Positions 1 to 25,676 of a stretch of 64,000 bases of DNA are shown here, piece after piece. The notes under the pieces are model-generated. The model was not told the origin of the DNA. It saw only the letters and a program-made list of their open reading frames with translations, and searched no databases. Positions within the stretch are counted from its first letter, which is position 1. Each line of letters begins with the position of its first letter. The stretch comes from Mermis nigrescens. Lineage: Eukaryota; Nematoda; Enoplea; Mermithida; Mermithidae. The DNA lies in NCBI GenBank assembly GCA_036768485.1, contig JAVLUZ010000154.1, forward strand, positions 44,515,458 through 44,579,457, read 5' to 3'. The position numbers and the translations under genes are program-made.

Positions 1-47
1 TTTTATTAAGAATATTTTTAATAAGATTTAGTAGGGTTGTGCCGGGT

Positions 48-234
48 ACCCGGACCCGGACCCGAATAGCCGGGTACCCGGCTAAAATTTTGGACCCGGA
101 CCCGGACCCGGACCCGACAATCCTAAATTTCTGGACCCGGACCCGGACCCGGACCCGTCTGTATCCATAAACTTGGACCCGGATCCGGACCCGGACCCGC
201 CTTCAATATGGTGCCGGGTCCGGGTCCAAATATA
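48..234. repeat. GGACCC hexamer array, left subterminal region of the hAT element
   Basis: Blocks of four to five GGACCC units are separated by short unique spacers (for example near 112, 134 and 176). They lie just inside the left terminal repeat and mirror the right-end array at 5880-6057. Confidence 0.9.
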
Positions 235-363
235 TAATGCACGCTTATTGCATTGCAGTAATATTGAAAAACGAAGAAAAATGAGGTAGGCTTAAAAACA
301 GGCAACTGGTTCATTTTCAACATTTTAATCAACTCAGCAACAAACTGATGGCCTCATCAAACA

Positions 364-660
364 TTAAAATTTAAGCTCAACTTCAATCATATTGTATTTC
401 ATAAACAACAATTTTTCTGCCGTTTCGCCTTTCAAATTTGATCGCAATGAGTCGTAAATAATGCCCGCACCACTGAACAGTTGTTCTGAGGGCACACTTG
501 TGGGCGGTGGTGATAAATATCGGCGGGCGGCTGCAGCCAACAGTGGAAAATTTGTAGAATTTTCCGTCCACCAGGCTAGCGATTCTCCATTTAGCGCGAT
601 GCGCTTAACTTTTAGGTAACCTTCAACCTCCTGAAATAAATGTATGGCATTGACATTCAC
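364..660 (-). CDS. hAT transposase exon: C-terminal dimerisation domain
   Basis: This block encodes about 98 residues ending in a stop at 364-366. It holds the diagnostic hAT C-terminal run: a W-W pair (SLAWWTENS), then FPLLAAAARRYLSPPPTSV, then the S-E-Q-LFS-AG motif, and SNLKGETAEKLLFMK. There is no internal stop. Its upstream exon is separated from it by the nested M2/M1 insertion at 939-1355. Confidence 0.75.
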   Translation of the reverse strand: MNVNAIHLFQEVEGYLKVKRIALNGESLAWWTENSTNFPLLAAAARRYLSPPPTSVPSEQLFSGAGIIYDSLRSNLKGETAEKLLFMKYNMIEVELKF

Positions 661-938
661 TAAGAGGCAGTTTACTAGGTACTTGAGTGCCGGAATTCTG
701 GGGTCCCTGTCCTATAAAGTTTTGTGAAACAAGACAGAACTGCCGAGAAGTTGAATAAACGTCACTTTTGAGCTTTTCAGATCATTCCACATCTTTTCTA
801 TTCAAAAACTAAAAATTTTTTCAAAATGACAAAATTCTGTAGATTTTTTTGTTGTAAGCCATCCCCAACCCCTTCGCTATATGCAATATCATATCAGTTA
901 TTTTACATAAATATATTGAATAATATTGTTCGAAATTT

Positions 939-1355
939 CAGGCACGTAGCTGGCCGTCCTATTTTGGGGGGACCAAGCCCAAAAAGGTCAAAAATAGCAC
1001 AAAATAACGTTTAAAAAGTCCTATTTTTCCGATTTTTCTGAATTTTGGGGGTCCGGACCATACGTGGGCAGCAAGAAAATTCTGGGGGGGGGTGCAAAAT
1101 TTTTTGAAGGTCAAAAAATGGCCTTAAAAATGGTGGTATGGCGATAAAAATACCATTTTTCGACGTTTCTCCTCAAGCACTATCCATTGGCATCAAAAAA
1201 TTGCGAAAAAAACGAAAAAAATTTTCAAAAATTGAATTCTGGGGGGTATTTTGATTTCTGGGGGGTATTTTGATTTCTGGGGGTGCATACCCCCCAAACC
1301 CCTCCACGCCCAGGTGTGGTCCGGACCCCCCATTCCCTCCAGAGGTATGTGCCTG
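939..1355 (+). mobile_element. M2 hAT-type MITE with an M1 copy nested inside
   Basis: Ends are CAGGCACGTA at 939 and GTATGTGCCTG at 1355. The flanks CGAAATTT (931-938) and CTAAATTT (1356-1363) match 7 of 8. The element carries the M2 body (TGGCCGTCCTATTTTGGGGG near its left end) and is split at 1059-1318 by an M1 element. Confidence 0.85.
1059..1318 (+). mobile_element. M1 hAT-type MITE nested in M2
   Basis: Ends are CATACGTGGGC and the complement of CACACCTGGGC. The insertion is flanked by exact 8-bp duplications GTCCGGAC at 1051-1058 and 1319-1326. The interior is the M1 body with the CACTATCCATTGGCATCAAA core and G-rich ends. Confidence 0.9.
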
Positions 1356-1772
1356 CTAAATTTCCTTTTTACTTTTGCAAGCTGAGCTTCAGCGTCCGTT
1401 GTTTTTTCTTTTTCGCTGTCACTGTCGCTGCTACTTGCTGCTACGAAATCATCAAACGAACAGGTTGGGCGTGGGGTATCAGTCCTGCGATCCTTGCGAA
1501 CTTTGTTGGGCGTTTCCACAATGCAAACCTGCACGACGTCGAATTTTTTCAGAAATTTTTTGATTTCTAGCAGCACGTCTGGCAATGTTCCAGGCTTTTC
1601 GAAGAATTTGTTTTTGTAGCGAGGGTCCAAAAAAGTCGCGGTCGAAAAAAGCCTGTGAAAAATTATTTACATACGTCAAGTGAAAGAATGAAAAATAGTG
1701 AAACAAATCATTTACATGCTGCAATGGAAATACGCATCAATAATAAAAAGTTTGAATCAGCTATGCTTTGAT

Positions 1773-1948
1773 CAGACACGTACCTAGCTGGCCGTCCTAT
1801 TTTGAGGGGGGAGCAAGAGTAATTTTTGGGGGGACTAAGCCCAAAAAGGCCAGAAATAGCACAAAATAACGTTTAAAAAGTCATATTTTTCCGATTTTTC
1901 TGAATTGTGGGGGTCCGAACCCCCATCCCACCGAGAGATACGTGCCTG
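1773..1948 (+). mobile_element. M2 hAT-type MITE (176 bp)
   Basis: Terminal repeats are CAGACACGTA and TACGTGCCTG. The 8-bp duplications GCTTTGAT at 1765-1772 and 1949-1956 are perfect. It separates the LDPRYKNKFF block of the hAT transposase from the block before it. Confidence 0.92.
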
Positions 1949-2192
1949 GCTTTGATTACATGTTAGATTCATACGATCCGAATCGTGTTATGATTCCGTT
2001 TCGTAGAGCATCCAATGTACTGAGGAAACCCATTTCGTTCTCTCGTTTCCAAGAATGGAACGTTGAGCTGATCCATTTAATGCACGGCAGTACGTCCGCG
2101 ATTGAAGCGTTTCCATCGCTTAGCTACAAAATTGTCAATATTCAGCTCGTAATTAAATTGTTGTAATACTGTGCTGTGTTTGTACCATCTAC

Positions 2193-2427
2193 CATACCTG
2201 GGCGTGGGGGTTTTGGGGGTATGCACCCCATAAAAACCAAAATACCCCCTAGAAATCAATTTTTGAAATTTTTTTGTTTTTTTTTCGCAAGTTTTTGATG
2301 CCAATGGATAGTGCTTGACGAGAAACGTTGGAAAATGGTGTTTTTTCGTCATACCACCGTTTTTAAGGCCATTTTTGACCTTTGAAAAAATCATGCATCC
2401 CCAGAACTTTGGTGGAGCCCACCTATG
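2193..2427 (-). mobile_element. M1 hAT-type MITE
   Basis: The copy starts CATACCTGGGC and ends GCCCACCTATG. It has perfect 8-bp target duplications CCATCTAC at 2185-2192 and 2428-2435. It lies inside the hAT transposase gene. Confidence 0.92.
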
Positions 2428-3934
2428 CCATCTACGCGCTGCACAGGTGTCAGGTCAATTGTCGTCGTACTCATTTTTTTATTTACTACACATATTTATT
2501 TATTATTTATTTATTACTTATAATAATCCACTTACTTTTACTGTAATTTCTTTTAGAGGATTTAAAGCTTCGATCAGTTTGTCAATAATATTCGACTGGA
2601 ATGACCAGTCGGTTAAATTTTGTTCCGTAGCATAAATCGCGATTGCTTCTCTAAGGTCTTTAATCCGCGTTATCATGTCCAACGTAGAGTTCCAACGCGT
2701 TGGAGATTCCTTAATTTTCAATAATTGTTCATTTGTGCACAATGTACATATGCAACATAAGAAACACATTTACATATGCAATGCATACATTATATTTCAT
2801 AACACAATTATTCTGATCGTATGCATAAAATTCATTGTCTTGAATATTCACCTGGATTAGCTTTAGGGGCTCTTTTTCGGGGTTCAAACGCAGCTGAATT
2901 GCTTTAAACTGTTTCCGTGCTGGGTCGCTGCGGTGGAAGTGGCCGGCTATTGTGCGGCACGTGTGTAAAGTATTCTTCACCAAAAGTTGCACTTTTAATG
3001 CTAAATAAATAGTAAATATTCAATTAATTTTTCGATAAGAATATTCTTCGTGTAAATAGACTTGCTTTATTTTATGGATGCGTTCGAAGAAGTTTTTAAA
3101 TTTTCTCTTATCGTAATTTTTAGCAGATTATAACAGCTTTATAAAACATAAAATATGTTTTTTTCAAACTTACCATCCGTTACCACCAGATTCAACTGGT
3201 GAGCAACGCAATGTATGCTGCTGAGCATCGAAATATCTAATGCTTTCACGATGTTTGAGCCACCGTCCCGAACAACCACGTGAACCTGTTATATAAAGTA
3301 AAACGAAATGGGACGTTTTGGCGCCGCTGTCTTTGTGCCACACTCTTTGTAATATTATTAATTATTTACATTTCATTTATTATTAAAGTATGTATAATGC
3401 AGATTCTTAAAGCCCATTGAATTCTCTAGTTGATGGTATAAATTACTTTTAGAATATGTTTGAATTTAGTGAGATATTTAAATAAATCTAAAAATATACT
3501 GGATTTTCTACACTTTTTCAGCCGTACTTAAAGAAGAACAATATACTATTTTGTAGCCTGTAGAACCTGCTTTCTGAATATATAATTTATTTTAAAATCG
3601 CTTCAAATTGATTTAATTAGAGTAATTTATAAGCTGCTGGCGCCAAAACGGCGGCGCCAAAACGTAGACCGAAAATAAAAATATGTTGGGCGATTTAGAT
3701 CTTGTTTTAAGCTAGGTTATATCGTGCTTGTACCTGTTCCTTTTCTATGTTCCATTCGGTAAGCATGTTGTCCAAAACGGTAGAAAGGTGTTCACCCGTA
3801 TGTCTTTCGTCCGTTAGCGGCTGTGCGTGCAAAACATATCTTTTCCGGATGCAATCGGGCGTTATTAGGTGCGCCGTCAAGCTAAAAAACATTTTTAAAT
3901 AGAAAATTAAAATTAGACAAGATTTTACCATTTA

Positions 3935-4105
3935 CAGGCGCGTAGCTCTAGGCGGAATGGGGCGGTCCGGACCCCTCAAGTTCAGAAAAATCGGGAAAAT
4001 AGGTATTTTTAAACGTTATTTTGTACTATTTTTGGCCTTTTTGCGCTTAGTCCCTCCCAGAATTGATGTTGCCCCCCCAAAATAGGACGGCCAGCTACGT
4101 GCCTG
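3935..4105 (-). mobile_element. M2 hAT-type MITE
   Basis: The copy starts CAGGCGCGTAG and ends CTACGTGCCTG, and the body matches the other M2 copies. Target duplications are not clear. It lies in the hAT transposase intron after the SFTTDVWSN exon. Confidence 0.75.
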
Positions 4106-4561
4106 ACAAGACCATATAAAACCTGAACAGCGACTCCCGTGTGTTGGACCAAACGTCGGTTGTGAACGAAATTCCGTTAGCTAAATTGTGTTGCACGATA
4201 TCAAATATTTTTGCATACAACTGATTATGCCGCTCCAAAAATCTTTTTTTGTAGAATTTTCGACCCTTCATTCTGTACGCTGGATTCGCCTGAATTATAG
4301 ACTTTATCAATCGTTCATTCATTACGTTACCTATGTACGCTTAGTTTACGTATCAAGAAAAAAATATTAGATTTTCATTAACGAACAGATTACTTCCTGC
4401 ATAACTCGCAAAAATCCGATTGCTTCCACTATTCGAAATGGCATATCATCCAGCGCCAACATTTCAGCTATTCTGTTATCTAATTTGACCGATCTTGGAT
4501 CGTGGTCGGCCATTTTTTTCTAAATAATTTAAAAAGACAAATCAAAATATTCTAGGCGTAA

Positions 4562-4783
4562 CCATGGGCGACCAAAGTTCTGGGGGTGCAAGATTTTTTC
4601 AATGGCAAAAAATAGCCTTAAAAATGGTGGTATGGGGAAAAACACCATTTTACAACGTTTCCCATCGAGTACTATCCATTAATACCAAAGAATTGCGAAA
4701 AGAAACAAAAAAAAATTTCAAAAATTGAATTCTGGGGGTATTTTGGTTTCTGGTGTATACCCCCAAACCCTCCACGCCCAGGT
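4562..4783 (+). mobile_element. M1 hAT-type MITE, somewhat degraded
   Basis: The M1 body runs from CATGGGCGACC to CACGCCCAGGTA, with the usual internal core (actatccattaataccaaag here). A target duplication is not visible. It lies inside the hAT element. Confidence 0.7.
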
Positions 4784-4812
4784 ATTGGCGCAACACTTTT
4801 TCCTGTTTGCTT

Positions 4813-4985
4813 CAGGCACGTATCGCTGGGGGAAAGGGATGCTTTCGGACCCCCCACAATTCTGAAAAATCGGAAAAATAGGACTTTTCAAACGTTATTT
4901 TGTGCTATTTTTGGCCTTTTTGGGCTTAGTCCCCCCAAAATTGGTGTTATTCCCCCAAAATAGGACGGCCAGCTACGTGCTTCTG
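4813..4985 (-). mobile_element. M2 hAT-type MITE
   Basis: The copy starts CAGGCACGTATC. The right end is TACGTGC with a mutated last few bases. The flanks GTTTGCTT (4805-4812) and CTTGGCTT (4986-4993) match 6 of 8. The flanking sequence translates as Gln/Lys-rich peptide on the - strand, so the copy may lie in a transposase exon. Confidence 0.7.
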
Positions 4986-5160
4986 CTTGGCTTGCTTATA
5001 CTTTGCTTGCTCACTACTTGAAAACAATTGGTCAGGCTTGTCTGATTTTGATTTCGAACATCTGATCGAACTGCCTCACGCTTCGTTTTTGGCTTTTCTT
5101 TTTCTAAAAACGTTTAAACTTAAGCATTTATACTCAACTCAACTAGTATTTTTTGCGTAC

Positions 5161-5371
5161 CGTCCGATCTTTTGGTATCCGATCTTGACTTGAATTCTTT
5201 GTGCACATCAGGGTGGCTCGACTCCAAATGCTTTCGCATGCTACTAGTACTTCCCCCGCCTTCTCTCGATAACATGGTTGAGCAGGCATTGCATAATGAT
5301 TTGTTGTCCGCCGTTAAAGTAAAATAATCCCACAGGATACTCGTTAACTTAGCCTGAACGCTGTTATTCAT
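5161..5371 (-). CDS. hAT transposase exon: BED zinc finger
   Basis: The exon opens with ATG and encodes SILWDYFTL followed by CNAC and, about 22 residues on, KHLESSHPD. This is the aromatic pair plus C-x2-C...H-x4-H pattern of BED DNA-binding fingers. A donor GTACGC follows at 5160. In this family the finger binds the transposon ends. Confidence 0.7.
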
Positions 5372-5879
5372 ACTTAGAATAATAATTTCTGTTCTGAAAT
5401 TGAAAAAGTTTATAGAATATTAAATGTGATATCAAAACGAAGATTGAAAAATCATAAGCAAGCGACACGCATAATCACAGTATAACACCAAAAATGGAAG
5501 CAGCTTTGCCACGACTAATAATGTGACAAATATTGGCGCTATATTAAAGCTGAGGCCATGTCTCTTGGGGGTGACAAAATAGCAATATAAAGCATTAAGT
5601 TATTTATAGATGCACTTTTAGTAACTGTACGCATTAGCATATTACAAACATTTATGGAGACGTTCTTTTGGGATCGTGCTGCACGCACAAACAGGCATCA
5701 GACACTCAGTCGCCACTTAGTGCACTGCTGTTTGTTTGCATATTCCTTTGTTGCACCATTCCTCATCTGAACCTATCCTGGAACAAAGAAACTAAAAAAT
5801 AAATGTGCAAGCATGGACATGTGGGAAAAATTGATAGGATGCGGTGGTTTTTGGTAGGTACAACACAATGCTATGCTAC

Positions 5880-6057
5880 TGGACCCGGACCCGGACCCGG
5901 ACCCGCCGGGTCCGACTTTTTGGACCCGGACCCGGACCCGGACCCGAGGTTGATAAAAATTTTGGACCCGGACCCGGACCCGGACCCGACTTTCCTAAAA
6001 TGTTGGACCCGGACCCGGACCCGGACCCGAATTTTCAAAAAAGTGGACCCGGCACAA
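5880..6057. repeat. GGACCC hexamer array, right subterminal region of the hAT element
   Basis: There are four blocks of GGACCC units, each followed by a 10-20 bp spacer, ending in the terminal GGCACAACC. The array is in the same direct orientation as the left array. Repeated subterminal motifs are typical transposase-binding sites in hAT elements; binding here is inferred. Confidence 0.9.
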
Positions 6058-6483
6058 CCATAAGATTTTAGCACCATCTTTGCTTCTTGTCGAAAGATTT
6101 TGAATTGGTTAAAAACCTGGTTTATATGCCAAAATAGTTTTTAGTTTAACCATGTCCAGATCATTATTTAATACGTATGTCTTTCGAAAATCCTTTCTGC
6201 ATGTGTGATCACGTTGTATTGATTGAAATAAGTTCTAAACACAATTTTCAAGATACTTTCTATGTCTTGAAATTTTTCGAAATTTTCGAAATTTCATGAA
6301 TTCTCAAACTTCTTGAAGTTTCACTTTTTTTTGGCTGCCGCTATATGTTCATAGATAATAAACCACAGCCTGAAGTCAAATTCTTTATTTGTGAACTTAA
6401 TTCTTTTTATTTATTAAAATATTTGTTATTTATTATTATTTATTGTTTATTAGTTTACTTTATCTTTATTTTTCTTTATTCAG

Positions 6484-21437
<14,954 letters not shown>

Positions 21438-21699
21438 CAAAATGCTGAAAATTGTTTCTCGTGCGCAAGGTTACGTGAATAAGTGCTTAGCATATTTATA
21501 TCCATTAGTAATCGTTCAACATGCACAGTCCTATCTTATTTTATTATAACTATGTGGTTCTATTTTTAATCTGTTGCATGGCAACCGAACTCTTTGATTA
21601 CAGTACATGCCCTGTACTGTATCATTTGCATGACGATTACATAACAAGCTTACGAAGCCTAAAAAGAGTTACACTAAAACTGATACTTTGTAAACTGGG

Positions 21700-21957
21700 T
21701 ACGCCCGTCGGTATCAGACATGCACGTCGGGGATTTGGAGTTATTGACCCCTTGAATGGAAAGATGTTATCTGAGGAAAATTAGGCAAAATGAAGGCCAA
21801 CAGTAAATAAAAATTGGAAATTTTCTCCAAGAGTGCTTGCAATTGATCATAAACTGTGGAATAACGTACTTTTAACGCTATTTCAACATTTACAACCGTA
21901 GAAAAGAAGTCATTTTGCCCCAAAAAAGCTCAATTTAAACCCCAGACCGTCTGGCCC
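21700..21957 (-). repeat. M12 repeat copy
   Basis: In reverse complement it resembles 22683-22915 (AAAATGACTTC, a tract with GAAATTT and TTTT..GCCTTCATTTT, and G/C-rich ends). A moderately copied unit with unclear ends. Confidence 0.45.
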
Positions 21958-22061
21958 CTCCCTTCATCGGAAAAACTGTGTATTTGTGGTCGTAACCACA
22001 CGTTGGTGGGGAGTTTACACCTTCCGCATAAGTTGAGGACCCCCCGCGGATTACTGTAGAC

Positions 22062-22331
22062 TACACGTGGATGTGGGGGCTTTGTGAGGTATGCACCCCC
22101 AGAAGGCCGAATTCCCCAGAAACCAAAATATTCCCTCCCCTCAGAATTCAATTTTTTATTTTTTTTGTTGTTTTTTCGCAATTTTTTGATGCTAATGGAT
22201 AGTGCACGATGAGAAACGTTGAAAAACGGTGTTTTTCGCCATACCACCATTTTTAAGACCATTTTTGACCTCTGAAAAATCTTGCATCCCACCGTTCCCC
22301 CAGAATTTTGGTGCTGCCCTGCCCACCTATG
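22062..22331 (-). mobile_element. M1 hAT-type MITE
   Basis: Ends are TACACGTGGAT and CCCACCTATG. The flanks CTGTAGAC (22054-22061) and CTGTAAAC (22332-22339) match 7 of 8. Confidence 0.88.
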
Positions 22332-22390
22332 CTGTAAACCCCAAGAATTATATTTTTAGTAACATTTTTGGTGATTCTATCCAGTTAGAC

Positions 22391-22620
22391 CATACGTGGG
22401 CAGCAAGAAAATTCTGGGGGGGGGGTGAAAGATTTTTTAAAGGTCAAAAAATTGCCTTAAAAATGGTGGTCTGGCGAAAAAACACCATTTTCCGACGTTT
22501 CTCATTGAGCACTATCCATTGGCATCAAAAAATTGCGAAAAAAACGAAAAAAAATTAATTTAATTCTGGGGGGTATTTTGGTTTCTCGGGGGGAGATGCA
22601 TACCCCCACGCCCAGATGTG
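22391..22620 (+). mobile_element. M1 hAT-type MITE
   Basis: Ends are CATACGTGGGC and GCCCAGATGTG. The 8-bp duplications AGTTAGAC at 22383-22390 and 22621-22628 are perfect. It lies 60 bp from the previous M1 in the opposite orientation. Confidence 0.93.
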
Positions 22621-22682
22621 AGTTAGACCCCTCAGAATTTTCTTGCTCTCGTTGTATATGTTCATAACCATAGAAGCACAGG

Positions 22683-22915
22683 ATGGCCGATCTGGGGGGT
22701 CAAAAATCGAGCTTTTTGGGCCAAAATGACTTCAAAAACTGGTATAAGCGTTAAAATTACGTGTGGTAACCTTGAAGCACTTTTTAGGGAAATTTCTAAT
22801 TTTCATCCGTATTTGGCCTTTATTTTGGCCAATTTTTCCCACAAAATTTTCCATTTTTATATTCTGGGGTTTAGAAACCCCCCAAACCCCCTCACCACGT
22901 GCATGTCTGGCCATA
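22683..22915 (+). repeat. M12 repeat copy
   Basis: It runs from GGCCGATCTGGGGGG to CCCCTCACCACG, with GGCCAAAATGACTTC inside. It has the G-rich start and C-rich end of a MITE, but the terminal repeats are unclear. Confidence 0.45.
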
Positions 22916-23228
22916 ACACCATTAATCATGGATTTTTCTAAAAATTTTAATTATTGTCTGCTTCAAATAATTGGGCACAAATTTTATGATTTTTCATCGA
23001 CAGTAAGCCGACAGATTACGATAATTATATATTATATCAATGCTATAATTACAATCTGTCAGCCCATTGCTGGAGTTTTTAAAACTTATGCCCAAACTTC
23101 TGTGATACAGACTATAAACACCGTTAAAAAACAAAACATTTTTTCAGTCGTCCGCAGTTAAAAAACGTAAGAAATAATTATTCATTCTCACAACCAGTAA
23201 TATGTACGTAGGTAGGTATGTGTTCTGA

Positions 23229-23455
23229 CCATACGTAGGCAGCACCAAAATTTTAGGGTGGGGGGAGGGATGCAAGATTTTTCAAAGGTTAAAAAATGGC
23301 CTTACAAATGGTGGCATGACGAGAAAAACACCATTTGTCAACGTTTCTCATCGAGCACTATACATTGGCATCAAAAAATTGCGAAAAAAACAAAGAATTC
23401 TACAAATTTTAACTCTGGGGGTATTTTAGTTTCTGGGGGTATTTTGGTTTCTCGT
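23229..23455 (+). mobile_element. M1 MITE, right end truncated
   Basis: It starts CATACGTAGGCAGCACC and keeps the CACTATACATTGGCATC core. It stops after GGGGTATTTTGGTTTCTC without the terminal CACGCCCAGG. Confidence 0.8.
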
Positions 23456-23716
23456 TTCTTTTTCTACTCTCGCAGTGAGTAGACGAGAGATCTATAAATT
23501 TCAAATTAAAAAATGTGTTTACAACCCACATGTTATAGTCCTTTTCATACAAGTTTAGGCATAAGTTTTAAAAATCGTCCCCGACAAAAAGTCAACAGAT
23601 TGCGATTATAGCATTAATCTGATAAATAATTATCGTAATAAGCGGCTTACTGTCGAAGAAAATTCTTAAAATTTTTGCCCAAACTTATGTGAAACAGACT
23701 GTAAATGAGTGACGTG

Positions 23717-24198
23717 CATACTTGGGGGTTTGGGGGTATGCACCATACGTGGGCAGCAAGAAAATTCTGGGGGAGTGCAAGATTTTTCAAAGGTCAAAAA
23801 ATGGCCTTAAAAATCGTGGTATTGCGTAAACACACCATTTTTCGACGTTTCTCATCAAGCACTATCCATTGGCATCAAATGAAAAAAACGAAAAAAAATT
23901 TCCAAAAATTAAATTTTGGGGGGGGTTATTTTGATTTCTGGGGGAAGGTATTGTGGTTTCTCGTGGGGGGTGCATACCCCCACGCTCAGGTGTGCTATGC
24001 ACCCCCTCCCGGAAACCAAAATATCCCCCAGAAATCAAAATACCCCCCCCAGAATTCAATTTTTGAAATTTTTTTTGGATAGTGCTCGATGATAGACGTT
24101 AAAAAATGGTGTTTTTTCGCCATACCAGCATGTTTAAGGCCATTTTTTACCTTTTAAAAATCTTGCACCCTCCAGAACTTTGGTGCCGCCCAACTATG
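23717..24198 (-). mobile_element. M1 hAT-type MITE carrying a second M1 inside
   Basis: Outer ends are CATACTTGGGG and CAACTATG, with perfect 8-bp duplications GTGACGTG at 23709-23716 and 24199-24206. The body is interrupted at 23744-23994 by an inner M1 in the opposite orientation. Confidence 0.92.
23744..23994 (+). mobile_element. Inner M1 MITE, nested in another M1
   Basis: Ends are CATACGTGGGC and CTCAGGTGTG. The flanks GTATGCAC (23736-23743) and CTATGCAC (23995-24002) match 7 of 8. Confidence 0.9.
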
Positions 24199-24859
24199 GT
24201 GACGTGCACACATGGGCGTGGTCCCCACAGAATCGATTCCCCCTACCCAAAAAATCGATAGACCCCCAGAATTGAATTTTTGGTGCAATTTTTGGCAATT
24301 TTGCCCCATCGGACCCCCTCTCCAGAATTAGGCTGCTGCCCATTTATGGTGACGTGCCTTAATTTTTAAGACTTCCGTTACTTGATTTAGGTTCAGACTG
24401 AACGCTCCTTGTTATTTTCGAGATTCGAAGGTGTCAAAGGCATCAGCTTTTCAATGAAGCCATTTGCTGCGTGAAATTTTAAACTGCTTGTTTTAATTTA
24501 TGTAGTGCTACATTGTTATTTTCGAATCTAGTCAGTCATTTTAGCCGCATATCAAAATGTGGATCTGTGAGTACTTCGTTGTGTTGAAAACTAAACTGCG
24601 CTGTGCATACCTACCTGTAGTCTGTTTCATTTATTCGAGAGCCTTTTACTTGATTTTAATTAATATAAATCAGGCTACAAACGTGACTTAGGTAGATGCC
24701 AAATGCAGTTTGGCCGCTCAACAATGGTATATTTCATCATGCCACTCGATATTGAGGATCGTAGACTATTACTTCTATTGTGTTGGTTGACAACACTTAT
24801 AGTGTTTAAAAACTTTCAAAAAGAGCTTTTGGATGAATGAAACGGGCCTTACCTACCAC

Positions 24860-25085
24860 GATACCTGGGCGTGGGGGTTTGGGGATGCAACCCACCCTCC
24901 CCGCAGATTTCAATTTTTGGAAATTTTTTTCGTTTTTCCCGCAATTTTCTTATGCCAATGGATAGTGCTTGATGAGAAACGTTGAAAAATGGTGTTTTTC
25001 GCCATACCACCACTTTTAAGGCCATTTTTTGACCTTTGAAAAAATCTTGTTGTACCCCACAGAACTTTGGTGTCGCCCACCTATG
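24860..25085 (-). mobile_element. M1 hAT-type MITE
   Basis: The copy begins GATACCTGGGC and ends CCCACCTATG. The 8-bp duplications CCTACCAC at 24852-24859 and 25086-25093 are perfect. Confidence 0.9.
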
Positions 25086-25090
25086 CCTAC

Positions 25091-25281
25091 CACACCTGGG
25101 CTTAAGGGGTACATATGCACCCCCGAAAAACCATTGTTCTTTTCGCAATTTTTTGATGCTATTGGACAGCTTGATGAGGAACGTTGAAAATGATGTTTTT
25201 TCGCCACAACACCATTTGAAAGGCCATTTTTTGACCTTTGAAAAATATGCACCCCCAGAACTTTGGTGCTGCCCACGTATG
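25091..25281 (-). mobile_element. M1 MITE inserted at the edge of the previous copy
   Basis: Ends are CACACCTGGGC and CCCACGTATG. The flanks ATGCCTAC (25083-25090, overlapping the end of the previous M1) and ATACCTAC (25282-25289) match 7 of 8. The internal body is shortened. Confidence 0.88.
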
Positions 25282-25676
25282 ATACCTACCCTTTTTCAAA
25301 TATATAAATACAGGGTTCTACATTGGGCGATCAGCTGGAAAACCTTTTGATAGGTAAGATAATGCACGTTAAGACGAAAAACCATTTTTTCGGAGGTGGT
25401 GGACTCATAATTTTGTTTGAAAGCACTAGGGCCTATATTCTAGGTGCTACATAATATATAAGTTGCAGTAGGTGTGCATACTGATACCTGTGTAGATTTA
25501 ATGTTAAATAACATTAGGTACCTACATCTACCTTGTACATATGTGCACTTCACATAAAACAACGTGTAATTGCAAATCAAGCAAGAGATAATGAATACAA
25601 CAGAAGCGCGTGAGAATAGGTAAAACAGCTGCACATACGACTATGAATCTTTGGGTCGATAAAGCAGGTACATACC

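Larger units (their letters stand above)
364..5371 (-). pseudogene. hAT transposase, BED/ZBED type, multi-exon, interrupted by MITEs
   Basis: Family: hAT transposases excise and insert DNA with an RNase H-like core and dimerise through a C-terminal domain. Blocks in transcription order: 5371-5161 BED finger; 4519-4394 (motif LDDMPFRIVEAIGF, the usual segment before the core); 4330-4107 (SFTTDVWSN, the first catalytic Asp region); 3881-3734 (TAHLITPDCIRKRYVL); 3285-3174 (VRDGGSNIVKALD then HCVAHQLNL, second catalytic region); 3000-2852; 2735-2536 (TRWNSTLDMI); about 2186-1962; 1632-1370 (LDPRYKNKFF); 660-364 dimerisation domain. Most blocks have good GT/AG borders. M2 and M1 copies separate several blocks, and I could not join the 4990-5160 segment in frame. 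I therefore call it degraded, though a spliced product cannot be excluded. Confidence 0.7.
32..6062 (-). mobile_element. Autonomous-size hAT DNA transposon in an E-Syt intron
   Basis: The left end reads TAGGGTTGTGCCGGGT at 32 and the right end is its near-perfect complement, GGCACAACCATA at 6051-6062 (11 of 12 terminal bases match). The flanks are near-duplicates: taagattta at 22-30 and taagatttta at 6061-6070, consistent with an old 8-bp hAT target duplication. Both ends carry subterminal arrays of GGACCC. Inside, on the - strand, lie exons of a BED-finger hAT transposase. At least three M2 copies (one holding an M1 copy) and two further M1 copies have since inserted. The element lies upstream of the first E-Syt exon seen here, so it is probably intronic. 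Boundaries are seen directly; hAT identity rests on the transposase and the duplication. Confidence 0.8.

Noticed and set aside
48..234. Regular direct repeats with short spacers, CRISPR-like
   Set aside because: Repeat units are hexamers and spacers are similar AT-rich pieces; the genome is eukaryotic and the array mirrors the other transposon end.
1193..1630. 145-codon - strand frame treated as one gene
   Set aside because: Its first half is a true hAT transposase segment (LDPRYKNKFF...), but the rest reads into M2/M1 sequence.
5803..6077. Asp-Pro/Gly-Pro repeat proteins on both strands
   Set aside because: They arise from the GGACCC array at the hAT end; all frames are open because of the hexamer. 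The same holds for 123-332.
23100..23165. Short + strand exon candidate after TTTTTCAG at 23146
   Set aside because: It could follow E-Syt but begins in the wrong phase for the split Trp codon and has no family match.
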